Assembly: GCA_902806365.1 (NCBI GenBank)
Contig: CADCWJ010000163.1
Location: 1-16,143 of the forward strand
DNA length: 16,143 nucleotides
Reading direction: 5' to 3'
Source of the DNA: an uncultured Thermomicrobiales bacterium
GTDB taxonomy: Bacteria; Chloroflexota; Chloroflexia; Thermomicrobiales; UBA6265
The notes beneath the pieces are model-generated. The model was not told the origin of the DNA. It did no database searches and was given only the letters and a program-made list of their open reading frames with translations. Shown piece after piece: positions 1 to 6,295 of the stretch (within the stretch, counting starts at the first letter, position 1; each line of letters begins with the position of its first letter). Both the position numbers and the translations under genes were made by a program.

Positions 1-653
1 ACATTGAAGAAGACAAGTGGCTGATCCCGACCGCCGAGGTGCCGATCACCAATCTCTACCGGGACGAAATTCTCGATGGATCATTGCTGCCGATCTACCA
101 CGTCGCGGCCACGCAATGTTTCCGGCGTGAACAGATCTCCGCCGGGCGGGATGTGCGAGGGATCAAACGCGTTTTCGAGTTTCAGAAGGTCGAGATGGTC
201 AAGTTCACGCATCCGGACCGCTCGGAAGCGGAACTCCACCGGCTCCTCGACGAAGCATGCCACGTCGTAGCGGAGCTCGGCCTGCCGTACCGGATCCTCA
301 ACCTTTCGTCTGGCGACATGACGTTCTCGGCGGCGCAGACCTTTGACATCGAGACCTGGGCCGCGGGCTCCGACGAGTGGCTCGAGATCTCTTCGTGCTC
401 ACTGTTCCGTGAGTTCCAGGCGCGACGAGCGAATCTGCGGTTCCGGGAAGAATCAGGTAGCCGGCCGCACTTTCTGCACACCTTGAACGGATCCGGGCTC
501 GCCCTTCCCCGCACGATCATCGCGATCCTCGAGAACTATCAACGGGAGGACGGCACCGTCGCGATCCCGGACGTCTTGCGCCCCTACATGGGTGGACAGG
601 CCGTGATCGGCGTCCAACCGCCATTCGGCCCGTCCATGCCGGTGCAACCATGA
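1..653 (+). CDS. serS: Seryl-tRNA synthetase, C-terminal half (5' end outside window)
   Basis: Class II aminoacyl-tRNA synthetase that activates serine with ATP and charges tRNA-Ser in the cytoplasm. The open frame enters from the left edge (first full codon at 3) and ends with TGA at 651-653, giving about 216 residues, roughly half of a normal 420-430 residue SerRS. The N-terminal coiled-coil arm and motif 1 lie outside. Visible signatures are LIPTAEVPITNLYRDEIL (serine-binding TxE), motif 2 as CFRRE followed by SAGRD and FEFQKVEMVKF, and motif 3 as NGSGLALPRTIIAILENYQ with the class II arginine. A GTG at 39 is internal, not a start. Immediately downstream is a set of four serine tRNA genes, the substrates of this enzyme. 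No T-run terminator follows; a weak 6-bp stem (653-658 with 676-681) lies in the 62-bp gap before the converging tRNA gene. Confidence 0.97.
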   Translation, partial: IEEDKWLIPTAEVPITNLYRDEILDGSLLPIYHVAATQCFRREQISAGRDVRGIKRVFEFQKVEMVKFTHPDRSEAELHRLLDEACHVVAELGLPYRILNLSSGDMTFSAAQTFDIETWAAGSDEWLEISSCSLFREFQARRANLRFREESGSRPHFLHTLNGSGLALPRTIIAILENYQREDGTVAIPDVLRPYMGGQAVIGVQPPFGPSMPVQP

Positions 654-715
654 CGGCATGGGGCGATCGCGACGGTGCCGTTGCACGTACGATTCCGGCA
701 AGCGTCCTTGAGCAG

Positions 716-803
716 TGGCGGAGAGGGCGGGATTCGAACCCGCGGAAGGTTGCCCCTCGACGGTTTTCAAGACCGTTCCATTCGTCCGCTCTGGCACCTC
801 TCC
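716..803 (-). tRNA. tRNA-Ser(UGA)
   Basis: 88 nt including an encoded CCA (716-718). The 7-bp acceptor stem is GGAGAGG (803-797) with CCTCTCC (726-720), and the discriminator is G. The anticodon loop is CTTGAAA on a 5-bp ACGGT/ACCGT stem, giving anticodon TGA. The T arm is GCGGG-TTCGAAT-CCCGC. It has the long variable arm typical of class II tRNAs. It reads UCA and, by wobble, other UCN codons. It converges with serS and is divergent from the next tRNA-Ser gene. Confidence 0.95.
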
Positions 804-810
804 GTACCCG

Positions 811-816
811 ATTTTA
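811..816 (-). promoter_or_regulatory. Candidate -10 box for tRNA-Ser(UGA)
   Basis: On the minus strand TAAAAT (5 of 6 to the sigma-70 -10 consensus) lies 7 nt upstream of the mature tRNA 5' end at 803. No convincing -35 is visible at 16-18 nt spacing. Given the distance, transcription would start at or within 1-2 nt of the tRNA's first base. Confidence 0.4.
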
Positions 817-864
817 CCTGAAACTCATCCATGGTGCAGGTGGGGCTTGGCATGCGGGACGCTG

Positions 865-893
865 TCGACGAATCGGGCACCGTCTGCTAGAAT
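865..893 (+). promoter_or_regulatory. Candidate promoter for tRNA-Ser(GCU)
   Basis: TCGACG (865-870, 4 of 6 to TTGACA), a 17-nt spacer, then TAGAAT (888-893, 5 of 6 to TATAAT). The tRNA 5' end is 14 nt after the -10 box, leaving a short 5' leader for RNase P to remove. Confidence 0.5.
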
Positions 894-907
894 TCTGCCG
901 TTCCACT

Positions 908-999
908 GGGGAGGTGGCCGAGTGGTTGAAGGCGCGCGCCTGCTAAGTGTGTAAGGGAGTAATATCCCTTCGAGGGTTCGAATCCCTCCCTCTCCGCCA
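908..999 (+). tRNA. tRNA-Ser(GCU)
   Basis: 92 nt with encoded CCA (997-999). The acceptor is GGGGAGG (908-914) with CCTCTCC, containing one G-U pair; the discriminator is G. The anticodon loop is CTGCTAA with GCT at 942-944 on a 5-bp stem (935-939 with 947-951, two G-U pairs). It has a long class II variable arm and the T arm GAGGG-TTCGAAT-CCCTC. It reads AGC/AGU, the serine box that the UCN tRNAs cannot decode. Confidence 0.95.
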
Positions 1000-1043
1000 C
1001 GTTGGTCGGTCAGCGGAAGCGCGAGACCACCGGCTTGGGGCAG

Positions 1044-1049
1044 TACAGT
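1044..1049 (+). promoter_or_regulatory. Weak candidate -10 box for tRNA-Arg
   Basis: TACAGT lies 14 nt before the tRNA-Arg 5' end, the same distance as the -10 of tRNA-Ser(GCU). No -35 element is recognisable, so this tRNA may instead be co-transcribed with tRNA-Ser(GCU), 64 nt upstream. Confidence 0.25.
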
Positions 1050-1063
1050 CTTCGTCATATCAT

Positions 1064-1136
1064 GCGCCTGTAGCTCAGGGGATAGAGCGTTGGGTTGCGG
1101 ACCCAAAGGCCGCAGGTTCGAATCCTGCCAGGCGTA
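1064..1136 (+). tRNA. tRNA-Arg(GCG)
   Basis: 73 nt class I tRNA without an encoded CCA: the discriminator A at 1136 is followed by CCG. The acceptor is GCGCCTG (1064-1070) with CAGGCGT, a G-U pair closing the end. The anticodon stem is TTGGG/CCCAA with loop TTGCGGA, giving anticodon GCG at 1097-1099. The T arm is GCAGG-TTCGAAT-CCTGC. The D loop AGGGGATA has the A20 used for arginine identity in other bacteria. It would read CGC and CGU directly with G34 rather than with an inosine. A strong terminator begins 5 nt downstream. Confidence 0.93.
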
Positions 1137-1140
1137 CCGA

Positions 1141-1166
1141 AGCCGCCCTTACAAGGGCGGCTTTTT
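1141..1166 (+). terminator. Intrinsic terminator after tRNA-Arg
   Basis: An inverted repeat AGCCGCCCTT (1141-1150) / AAGGGCGGCT (1153-1162), in practice an 8-bp GC-rich stem with a 6-nt loop, is followed by TTTTT (1162-1166). It lies just after tRNA-Arg and separates it from the Ser(CGA)-Ser(GGA) pair. Confidence 0.9.
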
Positions 1167-1221
1167 CGTTCCCCGCCCCCGTAATCGCCAACCCTTGGGA
1201 TGGCGAGGGCATCCGAGACTC

Positions 1222-1251
1222 CGGACAGAACCAGCGTGCGTTTGGTACAAT
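1222..1251 (+). promoter_or_regulatory. Candidate promoter for the tRNA-Ser(CGA)-tRNA-Ser(GGA) pair
   Basis: CGGACA (1222-1227, 4 of 6), an 18-nt spacer and TACAAT (1246-1251, 5 of 6). Exactly 7 nt separate the -10 from the tRNA 5' end at 1259, so the predicted start site coincides with the mature 5' end. It lies after the terminator at 1141-1166, so this pair needs its own promoter. Confidence 0.5.
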
Positions 1252-1258
1252 CCCGCGC

Positions 1259-1344
1259 GGAGAGGTGTCCGAGTGGTTTAAGGTGCTGCTCTCGAAAAGC
1301 AGTGTGGTGACGAGCCACCGCGGGTTCGAATCCCGCCCTCTCCG
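1259..1344 (+). tRNA. tRNA-Ser(CGA)
   Basis: 86 nt without encoded CCA: the discriminator G at 1344 is followed by CCG. The acceptor is GGAGAGG/CCTCTCC, the anticodon stem CTGCT/AGCAG, and the loop CTCGAAA with anticodon CGA at 1293-1295. It has a long class II variable arm and the T arm GCGGG-TTCGAAT-CCCGC. It reads UCG, already readable by the UGA isoacceptor, and so is a dedicated tRNA for a codon frequent in GC-rich genomes. Confidence 0.95.
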
Positions 1345-1376
1345 CCGCTGCCCAGTCAGCGAACCAGGACACATCC

Positions 1377-1465
1377 GGAAGGGTCGCATAGTTGGCCTAG
1401 TGCGCTCGCCTGGAAAGCGGGTATGCGGAAACGCATCGCGGGTTCGAATCCCGCCCCTTCCGCCA
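1377..1465 (+). tRNA. tRNA-Ser(GGA)
   Basis: 89 nt with encoded CCA (1463-1465). The acceptor is GGAAGGG/CCCTTCC, the anticodon stem CTCGC/GCGGG with one U-G pair, and the loop CTGGAAA with anticodon GGA at 1412-1414. It has a long class II variable arm. It lies 32 nt after tRNA-Ser(CGA) with no promoter or terminator between, so the two are probably one transcript. It reads UCC/UCU. Its 3' end is 1 bp from the stop codon of the opposing kinase gene. Confidence 0.95.
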
Positions 1466-1466
1466 T

Positions 1467-2396
1467 CTACAGCCCCTCCGCGAACATCGTCACCTGCTGC
1501 CTGGTCGGGATGCCTGCCTGAGCGCCCGCGCGTGTAACCGAAAGCGCGCTCGCCAGCACGCCATAGCGTGCCGCCTCCGATATGGACGATTCGCTGCCAA
1601 GGCTTGCCGCGAACGCGCCACAGAACGTGTCCCCCGCTCCCGTCGTGTCCACGACCGGTACGGCAGGAGCCGGGTGGGCGAAGGCCGTATCCCGCTCGTT
1701 CCCGACGACGCCATCGGCGCCGAGCGTGATGATCACGGTGCCGGGCCCGAATGCGCGGACAGCTTCGATCGCTCCGTGCGGTTCGAGGTCGTCTCCAGCG
1801 TCGTCTCCAGCCGCAAGGATCCGTGCCGCTTCACCGGCATTGACGATCACGATATCGACCAGGCCCAGCAGCTCCACGGCCCGCTCGGGATCCGGCGTCG
1901 CATTGAGGATGACCGTGGCGCCGAGACGGCGCGCTTCAGCGAACAGCGCCCCCAGACTCTTCTGGGGTAGCTCGTTTGTCGCCAGAACGATACCGGGCCG
2001 CACCGCCTGCAGTGCTCTGACGCAATGGTCGCTTCCAATGGTCGTCGTTGCGCCCGGCACGTATGCGATTCGGTTCTCGCCATGGTCCTCGACGAGGATC
2101 AGCGCGACACCCGATGCGGCGGTGGAACTTCTCCGGACCCAGGTCGTCTCGATTCCCTCCCGCTCGAGATCACGCAGACGGGCTGTCCCGAAGTCGTCTT
2201 CGCCGATCGCGCCGACCATGGTCACCTTCGTTCCGGAACGAGCAGCGGCAACGGCCTGGTTGGCCCCCTTGCCTCCGGCATGAATCGCGAACGTCGTTGC
2301 GGTGATCGTCTCACCGGGTCCGGGCGCGGACGACATCGTCGCGACGAGGTCGGTATTGATGGCTCCCGCCACCAGGACCGGCAGGGATGTCGGCAC
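1467..2396 (-). CDS. rbsK: Ribokinase-type PfkB-family sugar kinase
   Basis: Cytoplasmic kinase predicted to phosphorylate D-ribose at O5 with ATP. From a GTG at 2396 it has 309 residues, the length of E. coli ribokinase, and the sugar-contact residues fall at the E. coli positions: N14, D16, G41-G42-K43 and N46, with a glutamate at 142 and the catalytic aspartate at 256 in DTTGAGDTF. PfkB signature 1 (GGKGANQAVAAARSG) and signature 2 are intact. I chose the GTG because AGGA (2406-2403) precedes it by 6 nt. An ATG at 2432 overlaps the upstream stop as ATGA and would add 12 residues (MTGGHQPGPGKP), but has no clear ribosome site. It is the last gene of the moxR operon. No ribose transporter or rbsD is nearby, so the real substrate could be another pentose or nucleoside. 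Confidence 0.88.
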   Translation of the reverse strand: MPTSLPVLVAGAINTDLVATMSSAPGPGETITATTFAIHAGGKGANQAVAAARSGTKVTMVGAIGEDDFGTARLRDLEREGIETTWVRRSSTAASGVALILVEDHGENRIAYVPGATTTIGSDHCVRALQAVRPGIVLATNELPQKSLGALFAEARRLGATVILNATPDPERAVELLGLVDIVIVNAGEAARILAAGDDAGDDLEPHGAIEAVRAFGPGTVIITLGADGVVGNERDTAFAHPAPAVPVVDTTGAGDTFCGAFAASLGSESSISEAARYGVLASALSVTRAGAQAGIPTRQQVTMFAEGL

Positions 2397-2428
2397 CGGT
2401 TTTCCTGGTCCCGGTTGATGTCCGCCGG

Positions 2429-5026
2429 TCATTTCCGGCCAAGTCGCCGCTGGATCATCCACGCGGGCAGCTGCCGCCGGATCGCGCGCCACGCCACGGC
2501 TGCGGTCGAGACGAGCCGGTTGTCGGCCGGATCGGGCCCGAACTGGTCGAGCTCGTACGCGGTGACGATCCGGGCAACATGCTCGCGCGCGGCGGGCACG
2601 GCGGTGGTAAATGACCGCCCGTACTCACGCGGGGTCTCCGTGGGTGCTGGCGGGACACCGAGGAAGCGGCCAAGCCGCCGCAGCCGGAGGAACGGCGCAC
2701 TGCTCGGAGCCGCTCCGCGCATGGGCAGTGTCCACAACAACCAACCGAAACCGGCAAGGCCCGCGACGATCGTGGCAGCGATCCCGACGGGCCAGGCCCA
2801 TCCCGGTCCACTCTCCCCCTCTGGCTGCGTCGCCAACGGCAGCGGCGCTGCCGGCGTCGCGGCATCACCCTGACCTGCAGGGGGGGTGGACTGCTCCAGG
2901 GCTGCGTCCGGTGCCGGCGGGGTTGCTTCCGGAGTGGTGGGTTCAAGCGACCCGGCGCTCCCGTTCTCCATCAGCGGTCGCGAGGCAGTAGGCTCGAACG
3001 ATATCCAGCCATAGTCCGGAAAGAAGACCTCGACCCAGGCGTGCGCGTTCTTCTGGCGATACACCGTACCGTTCTGCGCCGCATCGTAGTCCCCGGGATA
3101 AAAGCCAACTGCAACACGCGCCGGGACGCCAACGCTCCGCAGCATGACGGCCATTGCCGAAGCGTAATACTCGCAGTAGCCGCGCTGGCGCTCAAACAGG
3201 ACATAGTCGACCAGATCGGCGTCCTCCGGTGGGGCCGGGACGTTTTCGTCATAGGCAATGGTGGTCCGGACGAAGTTTTCCAGAACGCGTGCCTTCTCGA
3301 GCGGATTGGAAGCGGTTTCCGTCAATTGAAGCGCCAACGAGACGGTACGCGGGGAGACGGTTTCGGGAAGCGAAAGGTATCTGCTCCGCACCCACTCCGG
3401 ATAGTCTGTACTGGCTCCCGCCAATTCCTGATCGCCGGCCACCGAGCGCGCGGCGGACACTTCGTACGTCGCTCCGGGCTCCACCGCGGTGCGCGAGAAA
3501 ACCGAGTCGACATCATCGTAGATGGGTGCCTGGCCCGTGACGTAGAGCGTCTCAGCCGCCCCACTGGCACTCGCGGTCCAGCGGACGGTCAGGAACCGGG
3601 AAATGAGCCCTTGCCGCTCCTCCTCGATTCGGCGCTGGAGCTGAGGATCGGATGCGTTCGGCCCCCCGTCGCCAGCGCTTCCCGTGAGTTCGGCGATCTG
3701 GAGCAACTCCGCGATCGCGCGCAAGTCGGGCGGCAGGTCGGACGAGTCGTCGTCGAGGGCGAACGGGACGTCCTGAAGCCGTTGCCAGGCCATCCGAACC
3801 GACGCGCCGCGATCGGCGGCGAGGTACGTGTCGACCGTCAGCAACCGCTCGGAGGAGGGCCCCAAACCCGTAATGCCCACCACGACAGGATCACGGCCGG
3901 TCGTGACGTCGGGAGAAAGCGGGACATTTTGGCCTGCGCCAAAGGTCATCTGGGGAGAATATTGGCGACCGTCGATTCCCTCACCGCTGAACGTCCGGTC
4001 GGAGGTCGAGCTCCATCCTCGCCCGGAATACTGGTCGTAGCGCTGAGCGACAAGATACGGCGCGGCGTCACCAGCGACGAAGGCTTGCGGTGTATCCGAG
4101 AGTCGTAGAGGTCCTCCCACCGAAAACTCGCCGTCAAACGCCGAATAGCTTCCGGCACTGCCTTCAGCGCTCGGAATGCCGCCAGTCCGGTCTCTCACCC
4201 ATCCGGCAGCCCGTTCCTGTGCCGACAGGAACTGTGTGCTGATCTCCCCGGCAAGTGGTTGGAACGACTGTTGAGATAGGGATTCGGGTGACCGCCACCC
4301 GATCGACGTCGACAGCACGGCGACGGCCGCCCCGATGAGAAGAAACCGCACGGGGAATCCCACCGGGCTCGCGAGCTGTTGGCGGTGCCACTCCCGTTCC
4401 CGGGTATACAAGTGAAACCGGGCAACGAGCGGAATGCAGAGAAACCCGTAAATGAGCAGATAGCGAGCATCGGGTTCGGCGGCGTACCCCAGGTTGACCA
4501 GGATCAGGAACCCCGGCAGAAGAAGCGAGAGCATGATCCAGCCCCGGCGGAACAAGGTCCAGGCCGAGAGGTACCCCATGAGCCAGACGATGACGCCAAC
4601 GAGGATCGACACAAGGTACATGTGTTCGTCGCCGACGCTCGCACGCCCGAAATACCAGCCAAGCACAAGCTCGCTCAGCGGTGCGATCCGATCCCGCCAC
4701 GAGTCGCTCAGTTCCGGTGCCCGGAACGCCACAAGCACAAATGCGAGCGCCGTGCCGATCATGACTGACGTCAGGTGGGCGAGTGAATCCAGCACGCGAA
4801 GCTTGGCCACCAGACTTCCGAAGCCCGCTGCAATTAGCGCGATCGCCGGTACGGGCACCATGATTCGGGCCCAGTCCGCCTGCTGCACGCTGATGCCGGC
4901 GCACCCGACGATCATCATGAGCAGGAAGAGCGACGTCAGACCTTCGGGGAACATCGGCGACGTCATGGTGAATCGGGGCAGTTCGCGCGGGCGACGCCTG
5001 GCTCGCCTGGGGTTCGGTATGCTCAT
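2429..5026 (-). CDS. TgpA-like membrane transglutaminase-fold protein (DUF3488, transglutaminase core, DUF4129)
   Basis: An 865-residue integral membrane protein. Residues about 29-245 hold roughly seven hydrophobic segments (TgpA N-terminal region), followed by a long extracytoplasmic part. The transglutaminase-like core has the nucleophile Cys618 in RGYCEYYASAMAVMLR and His662 in NAHAWVEVFF. The third catalytic position is Glu678 (GWISFEPTAS), where many family members have Asp. A Pro/Ala/Thr-rich linker (about 685-740) leads to one more membrane helix (GWAWPVGIAATIVAGLAGFG) and a cytoplasmic DUF4129-like tail. Family members act on periplasmic or surface peptides as proteases or transferases; the substrate here is unknown. 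The ATG at 5026 lies 9 nt after the DUF58 stop and has only a weak ribosome site. The moxR-DUF58-transglutaminase order is widely conserved. Confidence 0.93.
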   Translation of the reverse strand: MSIPNPRRARRRPRELPRFTMTSPMFPEGLTSLFLLMMIVGCAGISVQQADWARIMVPVPAIALIAAGFGSLVAKLRVLDSLAHLTSVMIGTALAFVLVAFRAPELSDSWRDRIAPLSELVLGWYFGRASVGDEHMYLVSILVGVIVWLMGYLSAWTLFRRGWIMLSLLLPGFLILVNLGYAAEPDARYLLIYGFLCIPLVARFHLYTREREWHRQQLASPVGFPVRFLLIGAAVAVLSTSIGWRSPESLSQQSFQPLAGEISTQFLSAQERAAGWVRDRTGGIPSAEGSAGSYSAFDGEFSVGGPLRLSDTPQAFVAGDAAPYLVAQRYDQYSGRGWSSTSDRTFSGEGIDGRQYSPQMTFGAGQNVPLSPDVTTGRDPVVVGITGLGPSSERLLTVDTYLAADRGASVRMAWQRLQDVPFALDDDSSDLPPDLRAIAELLQIAELTGSAGDGGPNASDPQLQRRIEEERQGLISRFLTVRWTASASGAAETLYVTGQAPIYDDVDSVFSRTAVEPGATYEVSAARSVAGDQELAGASTDYPEWVRSRYLSLPETVSPRTVSLALQLTETASNPLEKARVLENFVRTTIAYDENVPAPPEDADLVDYVLFERQRGYCEYYASAMAVMLRSVGVPARVAVGFYPGDYDAAQNGTVYRQKNAHAWVEVFFPDYGWISFEPTASRPLMENGSAGSLEPTTPEATPPAPDAALEQSTPPAGQGDAATPAAPLPLATQPEGESGPGWAWPVGIAATIVAGLAGFGWLLWTLPMRGAAPSSAPFLRLRRLGRFLGVPPAPTETPREYGRSFTTAVPAAREHVARIVTAYELDQFGPDPADNRLVSTAAVAWRAIRRQLPAWMIQRRLGRK

Positions 5027-5035
5027 CGGTGCACT

Positions 5036-6292
5036 CTACGCCACATATTCACCGGCTAGCCCCTCCGTTGAATAGACCATCCGGTGGCCCCCGAAGACGG
5101 CCAGGGTTATCCGCGCAGCGGTTATCGCCTCGATCAAGTGTCCCACCGCCGATGAATCTCCGTCATCACTCTGGCTGGCGATCACCACCGCGGTTACTGG
5201 CACCTGGCGGTGAACCAGCGCCTCCGCGGCGTCGACCCATTCGTCGCGGGGAGAGGCGGTTACGACAATCAGCCCGGAGTTGCGAGAGAACTTGCTGGCC
5301 TCGGCCGAGATCGCTTCGAGCAGCGATCGTTCGCCAAACGAGGTGGCGATCGCCAGCGATTCGAAGATACGAAACCACTGCCGCTGCGACCCGGCGGGAT
5401 CGATGCGGATCGGCATCGCGCGATTGACGATCAAGCCAACCTTGCGTCCTTCAGCCAAAGCTCGCTCCGCGATCGACCCCGCAAGCGCGATGGCATACTC
5501 CTCCGCCGAGTGAAGGAACGCCGCTTCCGACGGTCGCGGCGAGGCGAGGCGAACCGGAAGGGGCGAGCCAACTTGCCGGTTCCATGCCGGCGTTCCGAGA
5601 TCGAGCATGATCCACAGGTCGGACGTGGGGTCCGGATCGAACTCCTTGACCATCATCGTCCCGGTCCGGGCAGTGGCCGTCCATGAGATGCGACTGAGCG
5701 GATCACCGGTCGCGTACTCGCGGATCCCCGATATGGTGTCGGCTGCGATCGCGACATTCCGGTTGACCGCCTTTCCTCCAGACATGGTCGCGGCGGGGAG
5801 TGGCACACTGGAGACGTCGATCGCAACCGGATAGACAACCAGGTGATGCCTGACCGGCACCGATTTGTGAACACGAAACAGCCCCAGCGGATCGCCCGAC
5901 GAGACGGTCATCGGCCCGAGCCGGAACCTTCCCCGGTTCATGCATCTCGTCGTCACGGCCCACCTCCGCGATTCCCCGGCACCCAAATGAACCACCCGCC
6001 CGGCCCGGTGTCCCGGGAGCGACGAATGATCCCTGACTTCGACCCAGAGCTTCGGAAGTCGTCCATGGTTGGTAATCGTGATCTCTTCGGTGACCTGGCC
6101 ACCGGCTCGAATCCTGTCCAGCGACAGGGACCGGGTCATTGCCAGGCGGCCCAGGCTGGTCCGGCTCCAGAGATACGCGATCGCCAGGACCACCAGTAAC
6201 ATGATGATGAGCCGGTCCGGCACCGACCAGTCGTTGATGACCGCGATCACGAAGAGGATCGCGATGATGGTGCCGACCTTGAACGCGCCCAA
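5036..6292 (-). CDS. DUF58 family protein
   Basis: 418 residues. Two hydrophobic segments at the N-terminus (about 6-20 and 26-42) anchor it in the membrane. A beta-rich region follows, then the DUF58 signature at 188-220, GIREYATGDP with RISWTATAR and VKEFDP, and a von Willebrand A-like fold starting at the MLDLG strand (229-233); the metal-site motif is degenerate. DUF58 proteins occur with MoxR ATPases and are thought to be their client or adaptor in assembling or activating surface proteins; the exact role is not established. The start is a TTG at 6292, only 3 nt after the moxR stop (TGACGATTG), with no clear ribosome site, which suggests translational coupling. No other start precedes the first membrane helix. 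Confidence 0.93.
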   Translation of the reverse strand: MGAFKVGTIIAILFVIAVINDWSVPDRLIIMLLVVLAIAYLWSRTSLGRLAMTRSLSLDRIRAGGQVTEEITITNHGRLPKLWVEVRDHSSLPGHRAGRVVHLGAGESRRWAVTTRCMNRGRFRLGPMTVSSGDPLGLFRVHKSVPVRHHLVVYPVAIDVSSVPLPAATMSGGKAVNRNVAIAADTISGIREYATGDPLSRISWTATARTGTMMVKEFDPDPTSDLWIMLDLGTPAWNRQVGSPLPVRLASPRPSEAAFLHSAEEYAIALAGSIAERALAEGRKVGLIVNRAMPIRIDPAGSQRQWFRIFESLAIATSFGERSLLEAISAEASKFSRNSGLIVVTASPRDEWVDAAEALVHRQVPVTAVVIASQSDDGDSSAVGHLIEAITAARITLAVFGGHRMVYSTEGLAGEYVA

Positions 6293-6295
6293 TCG

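Noticed and set aside
1058..1063. TATCAT with TTGGGG 17 nt upstream as promoter of tRNA-Arg
   Set aside because: It directly abuts the tRNA 5' end, so transcription would begin inside the tRNA.
1377..1465. tRNA-Ser(GGA) as an integration site for a mobile element
   Set aside because: No integrase, direct repeat or cargo is adjacent; the flanking genes are ordinary chromosomal genes.
947..1537. 196-residue open frame over the tRNA cluster
   Set aside because: It runs through four tRNA genes and a terminator; the apparent repeats in the protein (FESLPLR, FESRPLR) are just the conserved T arms of the tRNAs.
3041..4108. 355-residue open frame antisense to the transglutaminase gene
   Set aside because: Shadow frame without motifs; the minus strand encodes an intact domain series there.
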